Positions 1-9,851 of a stretch of 64,000 nucleotides of DNA are shown here, in pieces (the first letter of the stretch is position 1; every line of letters starts with the position of its first letter). Where the stretch lies: the NCBI GenBank assembly GCA_963920765.1, contig OY987245.1:2992727-3056726 (forward strand). Direction: 5' to 3'. The DNA comes from Ulota crispa. Taxonomy: Eukaryota > Streptophyta > Bryopsida > Orthotrichales > Orthotrichaceae. The notes under the pieces were generated by a model. That model was not told the origin of the DNA, did no database searches, and worked only from the letters and a program-made list of their open reading frames with translations. The translations under genes were made by a program, and so were the position numbers.

Positions 1-256
1 GGTAACACAAGATGCTTTTAAATCTATACTGCCCAGCACAACACACAACTTAACATGCTTTTTATTGGTCATATCATTTTCAAATTTTTACTAACAAACA
101 TGAGTAGATCTTGTGAATTGTTTTTATAAGTAGTGAAAAGAATCCATGAGGTAGTTGATAAAATCCTAATCTTCATTATACCACATAGCCTTTATCTTTG
201 CTATGACTAAAAAATTGTTCTTTTTACCCAAAGTGGTTCAATTACAATTACATCAT

Positions 257-463
257 TAGAAGAAACCCGTGTATTTCATAACAAATGTTTTTGGACGTAC
301 ACTTGTTTTTATGTTACAATTGATGTTAAAACTAACATCTTAATGTTGAAATTAACATCTTGATGTTAAAACTAACATCAAGATGTTATGTTCGATGTCA
401 TTATTAATACGAAAACAAGGAGACTTTCAAAAAATCTGTTATAAAAAACATATGTTTCTTCTA
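257..463. repeat. Foldback (inverted-repeat) element
   Basis: The two ends are imperfect inverted repeats: TAGAAGAAAC near 257 and GTTTCTTCTA ending at 463, with further pairing inward (CATAACA against TGTTATA). The middle, about 317-380, is a chain of short inverted units built on AACATC and GATGTT that could fold into several hairpins. No coding potential is seen. It looks like a small MITE or foldback remnant, but no clear target duplication was found. Confidence 0.5.
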
Positions 464-711
464 GTTTATGGATCAAAATGGTTTGGGTAGTGTAGTACTG
501 TAATTATTTCATCAATTGTCATTTTTTATTGTGAAAAAATATCATATCCATTTGGATTTAAGAAAATCATAATAGTGGAAAATATTTAATTATTACAATG
601 TTGTTTAGTGATACTATGCATGAGTGGAAGTGGGTTGGGTGTAATGTGTTTTGATTGTATTGTTAATGGTTCAAGCTAGTAGTACATTTATTTCAAGATA
701 ATGGCCTCTAA

Positions 712-1646
712 TTAACCCCTAAATGCCCAAGGCACTAGAATTTGGTGTTCATAAAACTTCATGCAACTTTGAAACCCTATTGAAGGCAGAGATTTTATTG
801 CTTTTAGGTTTTTTTTTTTTTTTTTTTTTTTTGAAAAAGTGTGCGTTGAAGTTAGCTTCACCATTCAAATTGAATTTCCTCCATATCTTATTTCAATTAT
901 TTTTTGGTGGAAGGTTAACCACAAGCATACATTTTGTATCATGAATAGTGTCAAGAAAAGTGTCATGAATAGTGTCGTGAACAATGTCACATAGCCTATG
1001 AGAAGTTGTACATTGAAAAGACGGATATCAAGTTGAGCAAAAGGTGAAGATTTCCCTTGGGAACTCCCTTAGGCAATAAGGACCTTTTTACTAAAATTTT
1101 AACATTTAACAAAATCTAAAAGTGCTTTTGGACTAATTTCACTTGGAATGTCTTAGTTATTAAGATTAGGATTCATTTGCTGTTGAATTTTCTTTCATTC
1201 ATAATGATTTATGGTTAATAATTGAAGCTGAAAAACTTCTTTGTATCAGATGGTTGCACTTTGACAGCTGCACTGCAAGCTCATTTGTGAAATTGTGATC
1301 ATGGATTTAGAAGGTGGGCCATTAGTGTTGAAGTAACAACAATAAACACTAAAGCATCCTAGGTTGTTTTCCAATTTTGTATTCAAAAATTACTAATTTG
1401 CATTAGAAGTTTTGGATAGCTCCAAAAAAACCAAAAAATTCCATACTTATCATCATTTAATCACAAATATCTTAAAATCCACATGGCCATTTTGGATTAT
1501 TGTTGGGTAAAGCTATCTAGAAGCCTTGAAATCCAAGATTTAACTATTTTATTTTAAGGTTTAATAGTGATTTTACAAGAACAATTCAAAACTTCAAAAC
1601 TGCCTTCCAAAAATAAGAAAAACACCCTTGGGCATTTACGGGTTAA
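712..1646. mobile_element. TTAA-flanked non-autonomous element (piggyBac-like MITE)
   Basis: The element is bounded by TTAA on both sides. The ends are inverted repeats: TTAACCCCTAAATGCCCAAG on the left, and the reverse complement of the right end reads TTAACCCGTAAATGCCCAAG, one mismatch in 20. TTAA duplication is the signature of the piggyBac superfamily. The inside is AT-rich with a poly-T run near 820 and no credible protein; the short 73-codon reading frame inside is a poly-T shadow. It is 935 bp including both TTAA copies. Confidence 0.8.
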
Positions 1647-2522
1647 TGTCCACCTGAAAATTATTGCCAATATAAGTAGAAGAGAGTACAAAGTTGTTGG
1701 ATTTGACGTTTGACTATATGGGCACTGGTTTCGTCCTTACAGACTTCTTCTAGAACCTGTGGCTGGTGGAGACTGAGGAGAGTACAACGCTGAGTGAGAT
1801 TTGACCCCTTCTATCATTATTTCTAAATTTTTAGAGTTTAGGTTTTAGATGTCAAATTTTTAATAACAAAATTGTTACGGCAGAAAATCAGAAATGAAGG
1901 GATTCGCCTTTACCTGCACTAATGGTGACATCTCACTAACCATTGAAGTAGTGATGTGGATATCTAACTAACTCTTCACCAAATTCCTGGACTTGGAATG
2001 AGACTGTATGGTACTGGTACTGGCTACTAGAAATAGGCCATGTCGTTCATTATCTTCATACATATAATATTTGGAATTACAGTGATAACTTGCCAATGGA
2101 TGGAGTTACTACCAGTAGGTTGAATGTTGTTGAAGTCTTGAAGTGCTTTGACATTGAAAAGGTTACAGTTGCGCTGGCACCCACCCCCATGCCCCCAAAA
2201 TTCACCTTTTGCTATTTATTGTTGCTATTATTGGTAATGATTGAATTTTCATGTGTACCTTCCATAAAAAAAGTTACTATTCTCCTCTCCACTAAATAGT
2301 GCATCTAGGTAGGTCCACACTAATTCTTGACATTTTACACTATTTAATCCTTACTGAAACTATAGTATTAATTATTGCAATAAATATAATTCAACAAAAA
2401 TAAAGATTTGGCAGTAGCAAGAACATTGCTAAAAAAACAAACTAGTGGCATCAAGACCATAAACTATGTGAAATTCTAGTATTTGAAAATTCACATGCTC
2501 CTCCAAATGGTCAAGCAATAAG
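1647..2522. other. AT-rich intergenic DNA, nothing recognised
   Basis: No gene, RNA or clear repeat end was found. The short reading frame near 2090-2299 has no recognisable motif and sits in ordinary AT-rich DNA. Confidence 0.6.
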
Positions 2523-3450
2523 TTATCCTAAAGAACCATTGTCAGTTCGGCTCACATATGTGATTTTGGGCATGTACCTATGGCTAAACTACTTTGTGTA
2601 ATTTTTTGAACCTTTTATTAAAGGTGAGGGATTCGTAGATCTACTCGGGAATGAAATTTTTTCTTCATTCCGACAATTATGGAAGAAGTTATGCATGAAA
2701 ATTTAGAAAATGTTACTCCCTGGGCAGCCAAAAACTTCTTTAAAAATTTCATTTTTTTCAAATAAACACTGGAAATAGGTTCTTTAGACTTATATAGAAG
2801 CGGGGAGCTTTGAATCCTTCAATTTTGATAGATGAGATGAAAGTTACGAGGAGTTTTTGTTTGTGGGCAATTCTAGATTCTCTACTCTGAAATAAACTTT
2901 GAAGTCCTTTATTTTACTTAATTTTCATTATTTTGGAAAAAAAACCAAATCAAAGGATGTAGATTGTTTATCAAAACATTATAACCGTTGGGATTTGCAT
3001 TTTTCGTTTTAATAATTAAATTCTCAACAATTTAGTGTTTTGACTCATTCTCTACTTCTTTTTACTTACTATTTTTTCCCATGTGTTGTATAGTTCCAAT
3101 TGATTTGAAAATTCTCCCGCACATACCTAACTTGGTCTTCTACATGGGAAAAATAAACCTCAACTTTGTGTAGAGTAATTTTTTTGCTCTAAGAGTGGTG
3201 AAAGCCTTTTGAAATTTCTGAGCAGCACCAAAAAAAACTTTTTTTTTTCCATTTTGATGTAAATATCTCACTCATTTTTGTGTAGATTGTGCTGATTTTT
3301 TTACCAAGTGTACCACTTGTAGTCTACTATAAGATCTTACGGTTGGATTCTCCTATATAAAAAAATTTCTTACAATTATACTTGCTTCCCCAAAAGTGGC
3401 AATTTTCTGCGTTTTTCACCAAAAAAATGCCTTGATCCTTTAGGAGTTAA
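2523..3450 (+). mobile_element. TTAA-type element, family A, diverged copy
   Basis: The right end reads GATCCTTTAGGAGTTAA. The left end (TTATCCTAAAGAACC) is a decayed version of the same inverted repeat. The interior from about 2760 to 3060 closely matches the interior of the element at 6961-7881 in the same orientation, and those at 31302-32209 and 61099-62053 in the opposite one, for example the stretch around AAACTTTGAAGTCCTTTATT. No coding capacity. Divergence suggests an older insertion than 61099-62053. Confidence 0.65.
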
Positions 3451-3710
3451 GTAAGGCAACCTAATTGGTAAGGCAACCTAAATGTCCTATTTAGTGTAGT
3501 TTCCAATGGGGAAAATATAAATCAATAAAAAATTAGTCGGTTGCCAAATTAGTAACGACTAGGCATCAAGGTGAGATGATTTTAAATTTCTCTGAAGTAC
3601 GTACATGAACCTTGAACTAGTTATTCAGTTTTTTTAGGTTTTGCTAGTAGCTAATATTTAGTACATTTGATGAAGTCACTCAAATTCATGAACCTCAATG
3701 AAGCATGTAA

Positions 3711-4048
3711 GGTAGGAGGCTCATAAACCGACCATCTAAAGGCTGAAATTGAACTTTGGGGAGGTGGAACTTCTTGAAATATTTTTCAGTAATTTATCCT
3801 TGAAAGATAAGAAGAATTGGCATCTAACCCAAGTTGCTTCATAATTTTCAGAAATTTGAGAAATTAGTTATGAAATTTTGAAGCTGAAATGGCATAGGGC
3901 TCTAAAACTGCCTTCCTCCTCAAATGTGCACCTCCTGTACATTTTGCAAAATCTATGAAAAAAATCAGGTATAGAAAGTCTAAAGGAATATATTTCATTT
4001 CAGAGAGTGAGCGGTTTTAGAGCATGGACGGTTTATGAGCCTTCTACC
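3711..4048. mobile_element. GGTAGGAGG-ended MITE, copy 1
   Basis: The ends are inverted repeats of about 25 bp. The left starts GGTAGGAGGCTCATAAACCG and the reverse complement of the right starts GGTAGAAGGCTCATAAACCG. The interior matches 30984-31301 along most of its length. It is 338 bp and non-coding. No convincing target duplication was seen, so the superfamily is not assigned. Confidence 0.7.
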
Positions 4049-4961
4049 ACATGGGGTGACATCTCATTGATTCATCCCAGAATAAATATGTATGTAGATA
4101 TCCAAAAAATAGCAGTGTTGTCGTAAGATAAGGAAACATTTCCGAAAGCAAATTTCATGCACTTTGAAATGGAGAGGTTATTGTTGTTCAAATGTTTCTT
4201 TGAAAATTTTAAATTTTTTTGAGGTATTATGGCAAAATAGATGAAATCTTGCATCACGATTTATAATAAGGTTAAAATTTTCTATTTCCATTTATGAAGT
4301 AGCATTTAATTATGCCTACACGTGGTAATGGACATTTTACAAAACAAATACATTATTAGTTATTTTCTTTTGGTATGTTTCATACTATTTATTTTGGAAT
4401 ACAAGAAGCTTTTTTTTAATTCAAAAGAAGATAAATGGAAAAGAAACCACATGAAATATACAATGTACTTATTAAGTGCTATAAAATTTAGTAGATACTA
4501 ATATATTAGAGGTGAATGACCAGTTTCCACCATTACAGATTGTCAAAAAATGTATTTAAATAAGATAAATATTAACACCAGTTCCACATGGCCCTCTTTA
4601 CAAGCTATCTTTTAGTGCATAAGTTCCATATACACCTTGCTACCATTACTATACAAAGTTAGGTTGTGAATAGACAATCAACCAACCTCTCTATTTTCTT
4701 TGTAGTTTGCTAATGAGTGCACTCATAATTCTATCACTTCCTAGTTCCTACCCATTTAACGGTACCTTCAATTTTTTAATTTTTATCTTTTAATTTGATA
4801 CATATTAATTGTACGTATACTGAAAAGGACAACGAGGCAACAAAAAATGTTATAATTGCAGCTTAGTATTACCGAAACAATACCTCGTGGCACAAGGGCA
4901 ATGCACTCTCCCTCTACTTATTTTGAGAATGGGAAACCATACGTTGGAATAACCAATGCAT
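4049..4961. other. AT-rich intergenic DNA, nothing recognised
   Basis: No gene, RNA or element end could be supported. Two short minus-strand reading frames (4072-4257, 4850-5059) have no recognisable motif. Confidence 0.6.
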
Positions 4962-5496
4962 TTAACCCTAAATGCGTAAAGGGTAGGGGCAAAACATAAA
5001 TGCATTATAAAATGATATTTTTGGAATTTTAATGAAGTTTGCTCAAAAGGAGAAAGCAAGAATCATGATGTTTAATAATGACCCGTACTATCAAAAATGT
5101 TTTGGACTCTTATTCAATGAATTTAGAAGTATTTGTCATTTTATGCTCATCAAAACTACAAATTTTATTCATAAAATTTAAAATTTTGGTTGATTGGTTA
5201 AAAATGGAAATTCTATTTTAAATTTCAAAAATGCAATTTTTTTAAAGGAGAGAACATCATTAGTTTTTTGAAATAGTGAATTTTATAACACTAGCAAATA
5301 TTGAAATCTTTGTCTTTGAAAAATTCTCCTTGGTGGGGTTTAACTTGGATTGACATGATTCAAATTGGGTTTAAAATTATACTTAATTTCATAATTTAAA
5401 ATTAGTTTTTAAAAAATATAATTGTTTTTTCATCTTAGGTAGCTTGCAAAAATGGGCAGCAACCAAAAAATGGTCAATTGAGCTCTTAGGGGTTAA
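4962..5496. mobile_element. Possible TTAA-flanked element
   Basis: TTAACCCTAAATGCG on the left and CTCTTAGGGGTTAA on the right face each other as the ends of this class do, 535 bp apart. Only the outer ten or so bases match, so the two ends may belong to different insertions. The interior is AT-rich and non-coding. Confidence 0.4.
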
Positions 5497-6732
5497 ATGA
5501 AGTTCTTTGACACAAATGAATACCAAAAATCATGTTTTTGGTGTTGGGCAAATAGACGTAAGCTTGCTCCCTATATGCATTATTATTGGGGAAAATTTTA
5601 TGGATACCCTTGACCTTTGCCATATTTGTATACGTGCCCTTGGTTTTTCAGAAATTGCACAAGTACCCGTGTATCATAATTTTCATACATTTGTTCTAGT
5701 ATGCATGTCACTTCTTTCTCCCTTGTGTGCACATTGCTTATTTTTGTTCTATTGCACTCCTTATTTTAACATTGGTCATGAAGTAACCAGTATGCATGAC
5801 AAAACAATTGCCTGAAAATTATGGTACAAGGAAATTTTGTGCATTTTCTGAAAATCCAAAGATACCTATACAAATATCGCAAACTTTACGGGTACCATAA
5901 TTTTTTTCCTTATAATTAACAAGAAGAACACTTCCATAGGTTTTAAATTTTTTTGCTCTAAACATGTTCTCAAATGAGTGGCAGTGGTAAAACAAAAATG
6001 GTATTTAGTGCAAAAATATTAGAAACATCCAAAATTTTCAAACACTTTCCAATAATCACATTTATTTGTGCAATACAATTTCAACACAAAGTGCACTTTG
6101 CTAAGTGCAAAATAGGAACTACATATTAATTATAAGAGTTAAGAGCCATTTGTAGACATCACCAACATATTCATAAAGCTCCATTACGGATCAATTACCT
6201 CTAAAAAGGGTAATTTTTTTTAGAAATTTTCGTCTATCCATATATTTGTGAGTACCACACTAATTACACTACATTGCGCTTCCCATATAAAACCCGCTTA
6301 CACTTGGTGTTAGGAAATGTGATTTAAATAGCAAGATTTTTTGGATTGAATTCACACATATTGCAAATGCAAATTCCACCAAAAATGGACTATTCAATGA
6401 ATAGCAAAAGTCTAAAATGTCCTTCATGAAAAGTAAGGAAAATCCTTTTTGTAAATGTTGCTTGAACAAATCTTTAGCATTTTTGGTTGTCCTCATACTT
6501 GTGAATGTAACAATGGAAATTGCAAAATGGTATCACTTTGCATAACATCACTCTTGTCAGCAAAATGGACAAGTGATAGTATTTTCTTCAAGCAACATTT
6601 ATGCAAGACAAGGCTTCACATATAGACATTCTCACATTTGTGTCACTAGTTACTTGGGCTTTGCACTTGTTCCCAATGGCTTAAACGTGAGAATACACTT
6701 GCGTGATGCTCTTAACCTAAGGTAGTATGCTC
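5497..6732. other. AT-rich intergenic DNA, nothing recognised
   Basis: No gene or RNA was recognised. A 102-codon frame at 5507-5815 lacks motifs and splice context and is not supported as a gene. Confidence 0.6.
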
Positions 6733-6945
6733 TAAATGCAACCCTTTCATGTAAAGCATGCCATAGGTAGCTCAGGAATGGATACAAAGTGGTCCTTGAA
6801 TGGACCTCTTCAAGTCATAGAAAAAAAGGTATATTTTGTTATAAGAGCCAATTTTCACTCCTCGGTTTCTCCTCATCTCTTTACAAGTTGCAAAGGGACG
6901 GTTTATGAAAAGTCTAGAGTCACAAATAGGTGCCTACTATAAATT
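6733..6945 (+). repeat. Dispersed repeat, copy 1
   Basis: This stretch matches 60719-60918 in reverse orientation over about 200 bp. Shared stretches include the region around CTTTACAAGTTG and a nearby AATGGACC-like stretch. Both copies give short unrelated reading frames, so the similarity is a DNA repeat. Family unknown. Confidence 0.55.
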
Positions 6946-6960
6946 TTTTTTGAAAAATCG

Positions 6961-7881
6961 TTAACTCCTAAAGGACCGGCCCCCTTTTTTAGAAACATAG
7001 CAATTTTGGGCAAGTACCTGTGAATGGAGTTTTTCATATTTTAGGCTGAAATTTTAATAGAATGTGGGGACCAGGTTTATCTTTCATATGCACCAAATTT
7101 CATGGCATTTGGAATTATGAGTAAAAAGTTATGGCCTAATATGTTGCTTTTTACGTTCGAGGAGCAACCTGGGCAGATTTTTAAAAATCACTTTTTTCAA
7201 AAACAAAAAATTCAAATTGGTTTAGGAGATTTATCTAAATGCAGGAAGCTTTCAATCATTCTGTTTTGATCAATGAGATGAAAGTTATGAGGATTTTTTG
7301 TTTGCGGGCAGTTATGGGTTCTCTACTCTAAAATAAACTTTGAAGTCCTTTATTTTACTCATTTATCAACATTTTGGAAAAAAACAAAACCAAAGGATGT
7401 AGATTGTTTATTGCAACATTATAACCATTGGGATTGGCATTTTTCATTTCCATAATTAAATTCTTGACAATTTTGTGTTTTGAATCATTCTCTGTTTCTT
7501 TATACTTACTAATTTTTTTCCATATGTTATACAACTCCAAGTGATTTGAAACTTCTTTGACATGTACTTTACTTAAGAGGAATAAGGAATTTAGAGAAGC
7601 ACCACCCACATGGCCTTTTTTCCTTAGGAATTTCACCTTTTGAAGGGTAGCTGCCCGGATTTTTCACAAGACATTTTTGAAAATTCAAACCATTATAACT
7701 TCCAATCCACACGGTGAAAAACTCTGAATTTTTTTCCACATCTCCTAAAACTATTCTTCTACAAGATCCTACGGTCACATATGCATAAAAATGTTTTTAT
7801 TTTCAAATTTGGTTGATGCTCTAAATATGGCAATTTTGAAGAGTTTTTGGTGAAAACTTTGCTTGGCCCTTTAGGGGTTAA
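6961..7881 (+). mobile_element. TTAA-type element, family A
   Basis: Bounded by TTAA. The left end is TTAACTCCTAAAGGACC and the reverse complement of the right end is TTAACCCCTAAAGGGCC, two mismatches in 17. The interior matches 2523-3450 in the same direction. It is 921 bp and non-coding; the minus-strand frames at 7355-7778 are shadows. Confidence 0.75.
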
Positions 7882-8007
7882 TAATTCATAATGCTTCAAA
7901 AAATATTAAAAAAATTGTGTTATATTTGACATCCATTTCTCTTTGTCTGAAAATTAGACAAAAAAACCTTCATGTCTTGGAAGCCCATGAAAAGGCAGAC
8001 TGGGCCC

Positions 8008-8987
8008 TTAACCCTTTAGTGACCGGTCGACCATTTGGTGGTTGTTTTTTGCATTTTATGCTTGTTTGAAGGTGAAGTACATGGAATTTGGAAAAAATCA
8101 GAAAGGGACGGAGTTAGAGCATATTCTCTTGTACATCCTAAGCCAAATTTTGGCTCAATCAAAGCTAAGATGCGCCAGCTGTAAGGAATTTAGTGACGAT
8201 CACATGACATTGAGAGTAGTTCACGGAGAAAGAAATACAGTGGGATATGGAGAACTTAGCTTTGAGTTTGGTGTGAATGGGGTGCATAGGGAATAGGGAA
8301 CACTCCAGGGTGCAGGAAGTGCGAAAGTTTGCTTGAAAGATTAGGTGCCAGGTGTGGGTGATATGCAAAAGATGCGCAAAGTATTCGTACTTGGCCCACC
8401 CCGTATGTGAGCATGTTTGGTTCTGTATTCTACTACATATGTCATTGTTGAATCGTTTGATTGCAAATATGAAGGCGCCACTAAATTCATGCACATACTC
8501 CAAAGAGGTTGAACCAATTTGATTCCTCAAGTCGCTAGTCCAAGAAAGTCCAATTTGTCGTATTTGTGTGGCTACCTTTGTATACATGAGAACTGATCCC
8601 TCTAAAAAATGCCATGAACTTGACAAGGAAGCGCAAAAGTTGCAATTTTTGGGTAAAATTCATAAGTAGACATGCTGAACATGCCAAGTGCAAACTCCTT
8701 CTTGGAGGAAGTGCTAAAAGAAGAAGATTTTGTAGAATGACCGGGGCACTGCGGAGTTGAGAGTCTTTTTAGTTTTGTTCACCCCTCTCTTCAAGTAAGT
8801 TGCACTTCTACTCTAAAGCCTTGATTCTCATTTTTTCTTTTTAAACTAGACGCCACAATCTGTTGCAACATTTAAACCGGTTGGATCAAATTGCTTTCAC
8901 CATAAGGTCCCGTGCCATGATTGTTTTTGCTATATACAAGCAAACATGGCGCTCCCCCCAAATCAACCATAATCACTAAAGGGTTAA
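8008..8987. mobile_element. TTAA-type element, family B
   Basis: Bounded by TTAA. Both ends read TTAACCCTTTAGTGA inward, an exact 15-bp inverted repeat. The start (TTAACCCTTTAGTGACCGG) resembles that of 63000-63915. It is 980 bp. A 153-codon minus-strand frame (8165-8626) and an 84-codon plus-strand frame overlap inside, but neither shows a known motif, so I treat the element as non-autonomous. Confidence 0.75.
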
Positions 8988-9270
8988 AGTATCGGGTTTT
9001 GAGCATATCACCTTCCACAATAGTCTAGCCCGTTCCCATTTTCTACATGCATTGGTTGTTTAGAGTAAGGTGTAGTATGATCTTTGCAGAACAGGGACAC
9101 CATAGTTTTAACAACTTTTTTTTGAGATCTACTGTTGTTGAAATAGTTTGATTTTTTATGGGTTTTCTAGAGTCTAGACTTGAAAATTAGGGGGTTTCAT
9201 ATATCTCAAAAAACAATTAACGAATGGTCGTGAACAATTTTTTGTTCATGGTGAACGTGAAGTCACAAAA

Positions 9271-9317
9271 GTGAACAAGCCATGAGGACCTCCAGGAGGT
9301 CCTCATGGCTCGTTCAC
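9271..9317. repeat. Near-perfect 23-bp-arm hairpin
   Basis: Arms 9271-9293 and 9295-9317 pair around a single base with one mismatch. The stem contains GCCATGAGGACCTCC. It sits inside the MITE at 9190-9849. Confidence 0.8.
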
Positions 9318-9427
9318 GCGTGAATGACGTGAAGCCTCTCCCTTCTTGCCTCTCCCGCTAGCTCTGATTGTGTTCCCGCTCCCGCTTCCGTGCTTGCACC
9401 CGCACTGCGCTTGTTTGTGTCGTTGCC

Positions 9428-9514
9428 CACCTCTGGCTCTCGCTCCGCACCTCTGGCTCTCGCTCCGCACCTCTGACTTTGGCTTTGCGCCTCTGGCTCT
9501 GGCTCCGTGCCTCT
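9428..9514. repeat. 20-bp tandem repeat, about 4.3 copies
   Basis: The unit is CACCTCTGGCTCTCGCTCCG. Copies one and two are identical and the later ones diverge. The period is not a multiple of three, so the overlapping reading frames on both strands (repeating Ser/Arg/Glu/Pro) are by-products and not a protein. Confidence 0.8.
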
Positions 9515-9851
9515 AGACAATTTGGATGCAAAGTTGATTGCCAAGTCAAGGTCATCCAAGGAATCGCAATGCGCAAAAAGCGACAATGGTGGAGTTGAAG
9601 AGATCTTGATTAGAAGCGGACAATTGGGGAGACGAAGGGTTCCAGATTAGAAACAACTATGGTGGAGTTCAAGGGATCCATATGGAAGTAGTGATTGTGA
9701 GCAGAGTTGAAAGGATAGTGAGTAGTTCACTACAATTCGGATATTTGAATGGGTGATTGCGAGGACATGAACGGTGGCTTGACTAACTTGTTCACCAATT
9801 TCATTCACGTGAACAAAATTGCCTCTGAATTGACATGTATGAAACCCCCTA

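Larger units (their letters stand above)
9190..9849. mobile_element. GGGGGTTTCAT-ended MITE carrying a GC-rich insert
   Basis: The left end GGGGGTTTCATATATCTCAA and the reverse complement of the right end GGGGGTTTCATACATGTCAA differ at two of 20 positions. TA flanks both sides. Two much shorter relatives lie at 24271-24451 and 24457-24644. This copy is 660 bp because its middle holds a GC-rich block with a perfect-looking hairpin (9271-9317) and 20-bp tandem repeats (9428-9514) that are absent from the short copies. TA flanks suggest a Tc1/mariner/Stowaway-like or related mechanism, but this is tentative. Confidence 0.7.

Noticed and set aside
8165-8626. 153-codon minus-strand open frame
   Set aside because: It lies inside a TTAA-bounded element, overlaps an open frame on the other strand and shows no known motif.
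9314-9598. Arg/Glu/Pro-rich open frames on both strands
   Set aside because: They are produced by the 20-bp tandem repeat, whose period does not suit a protein repeat.
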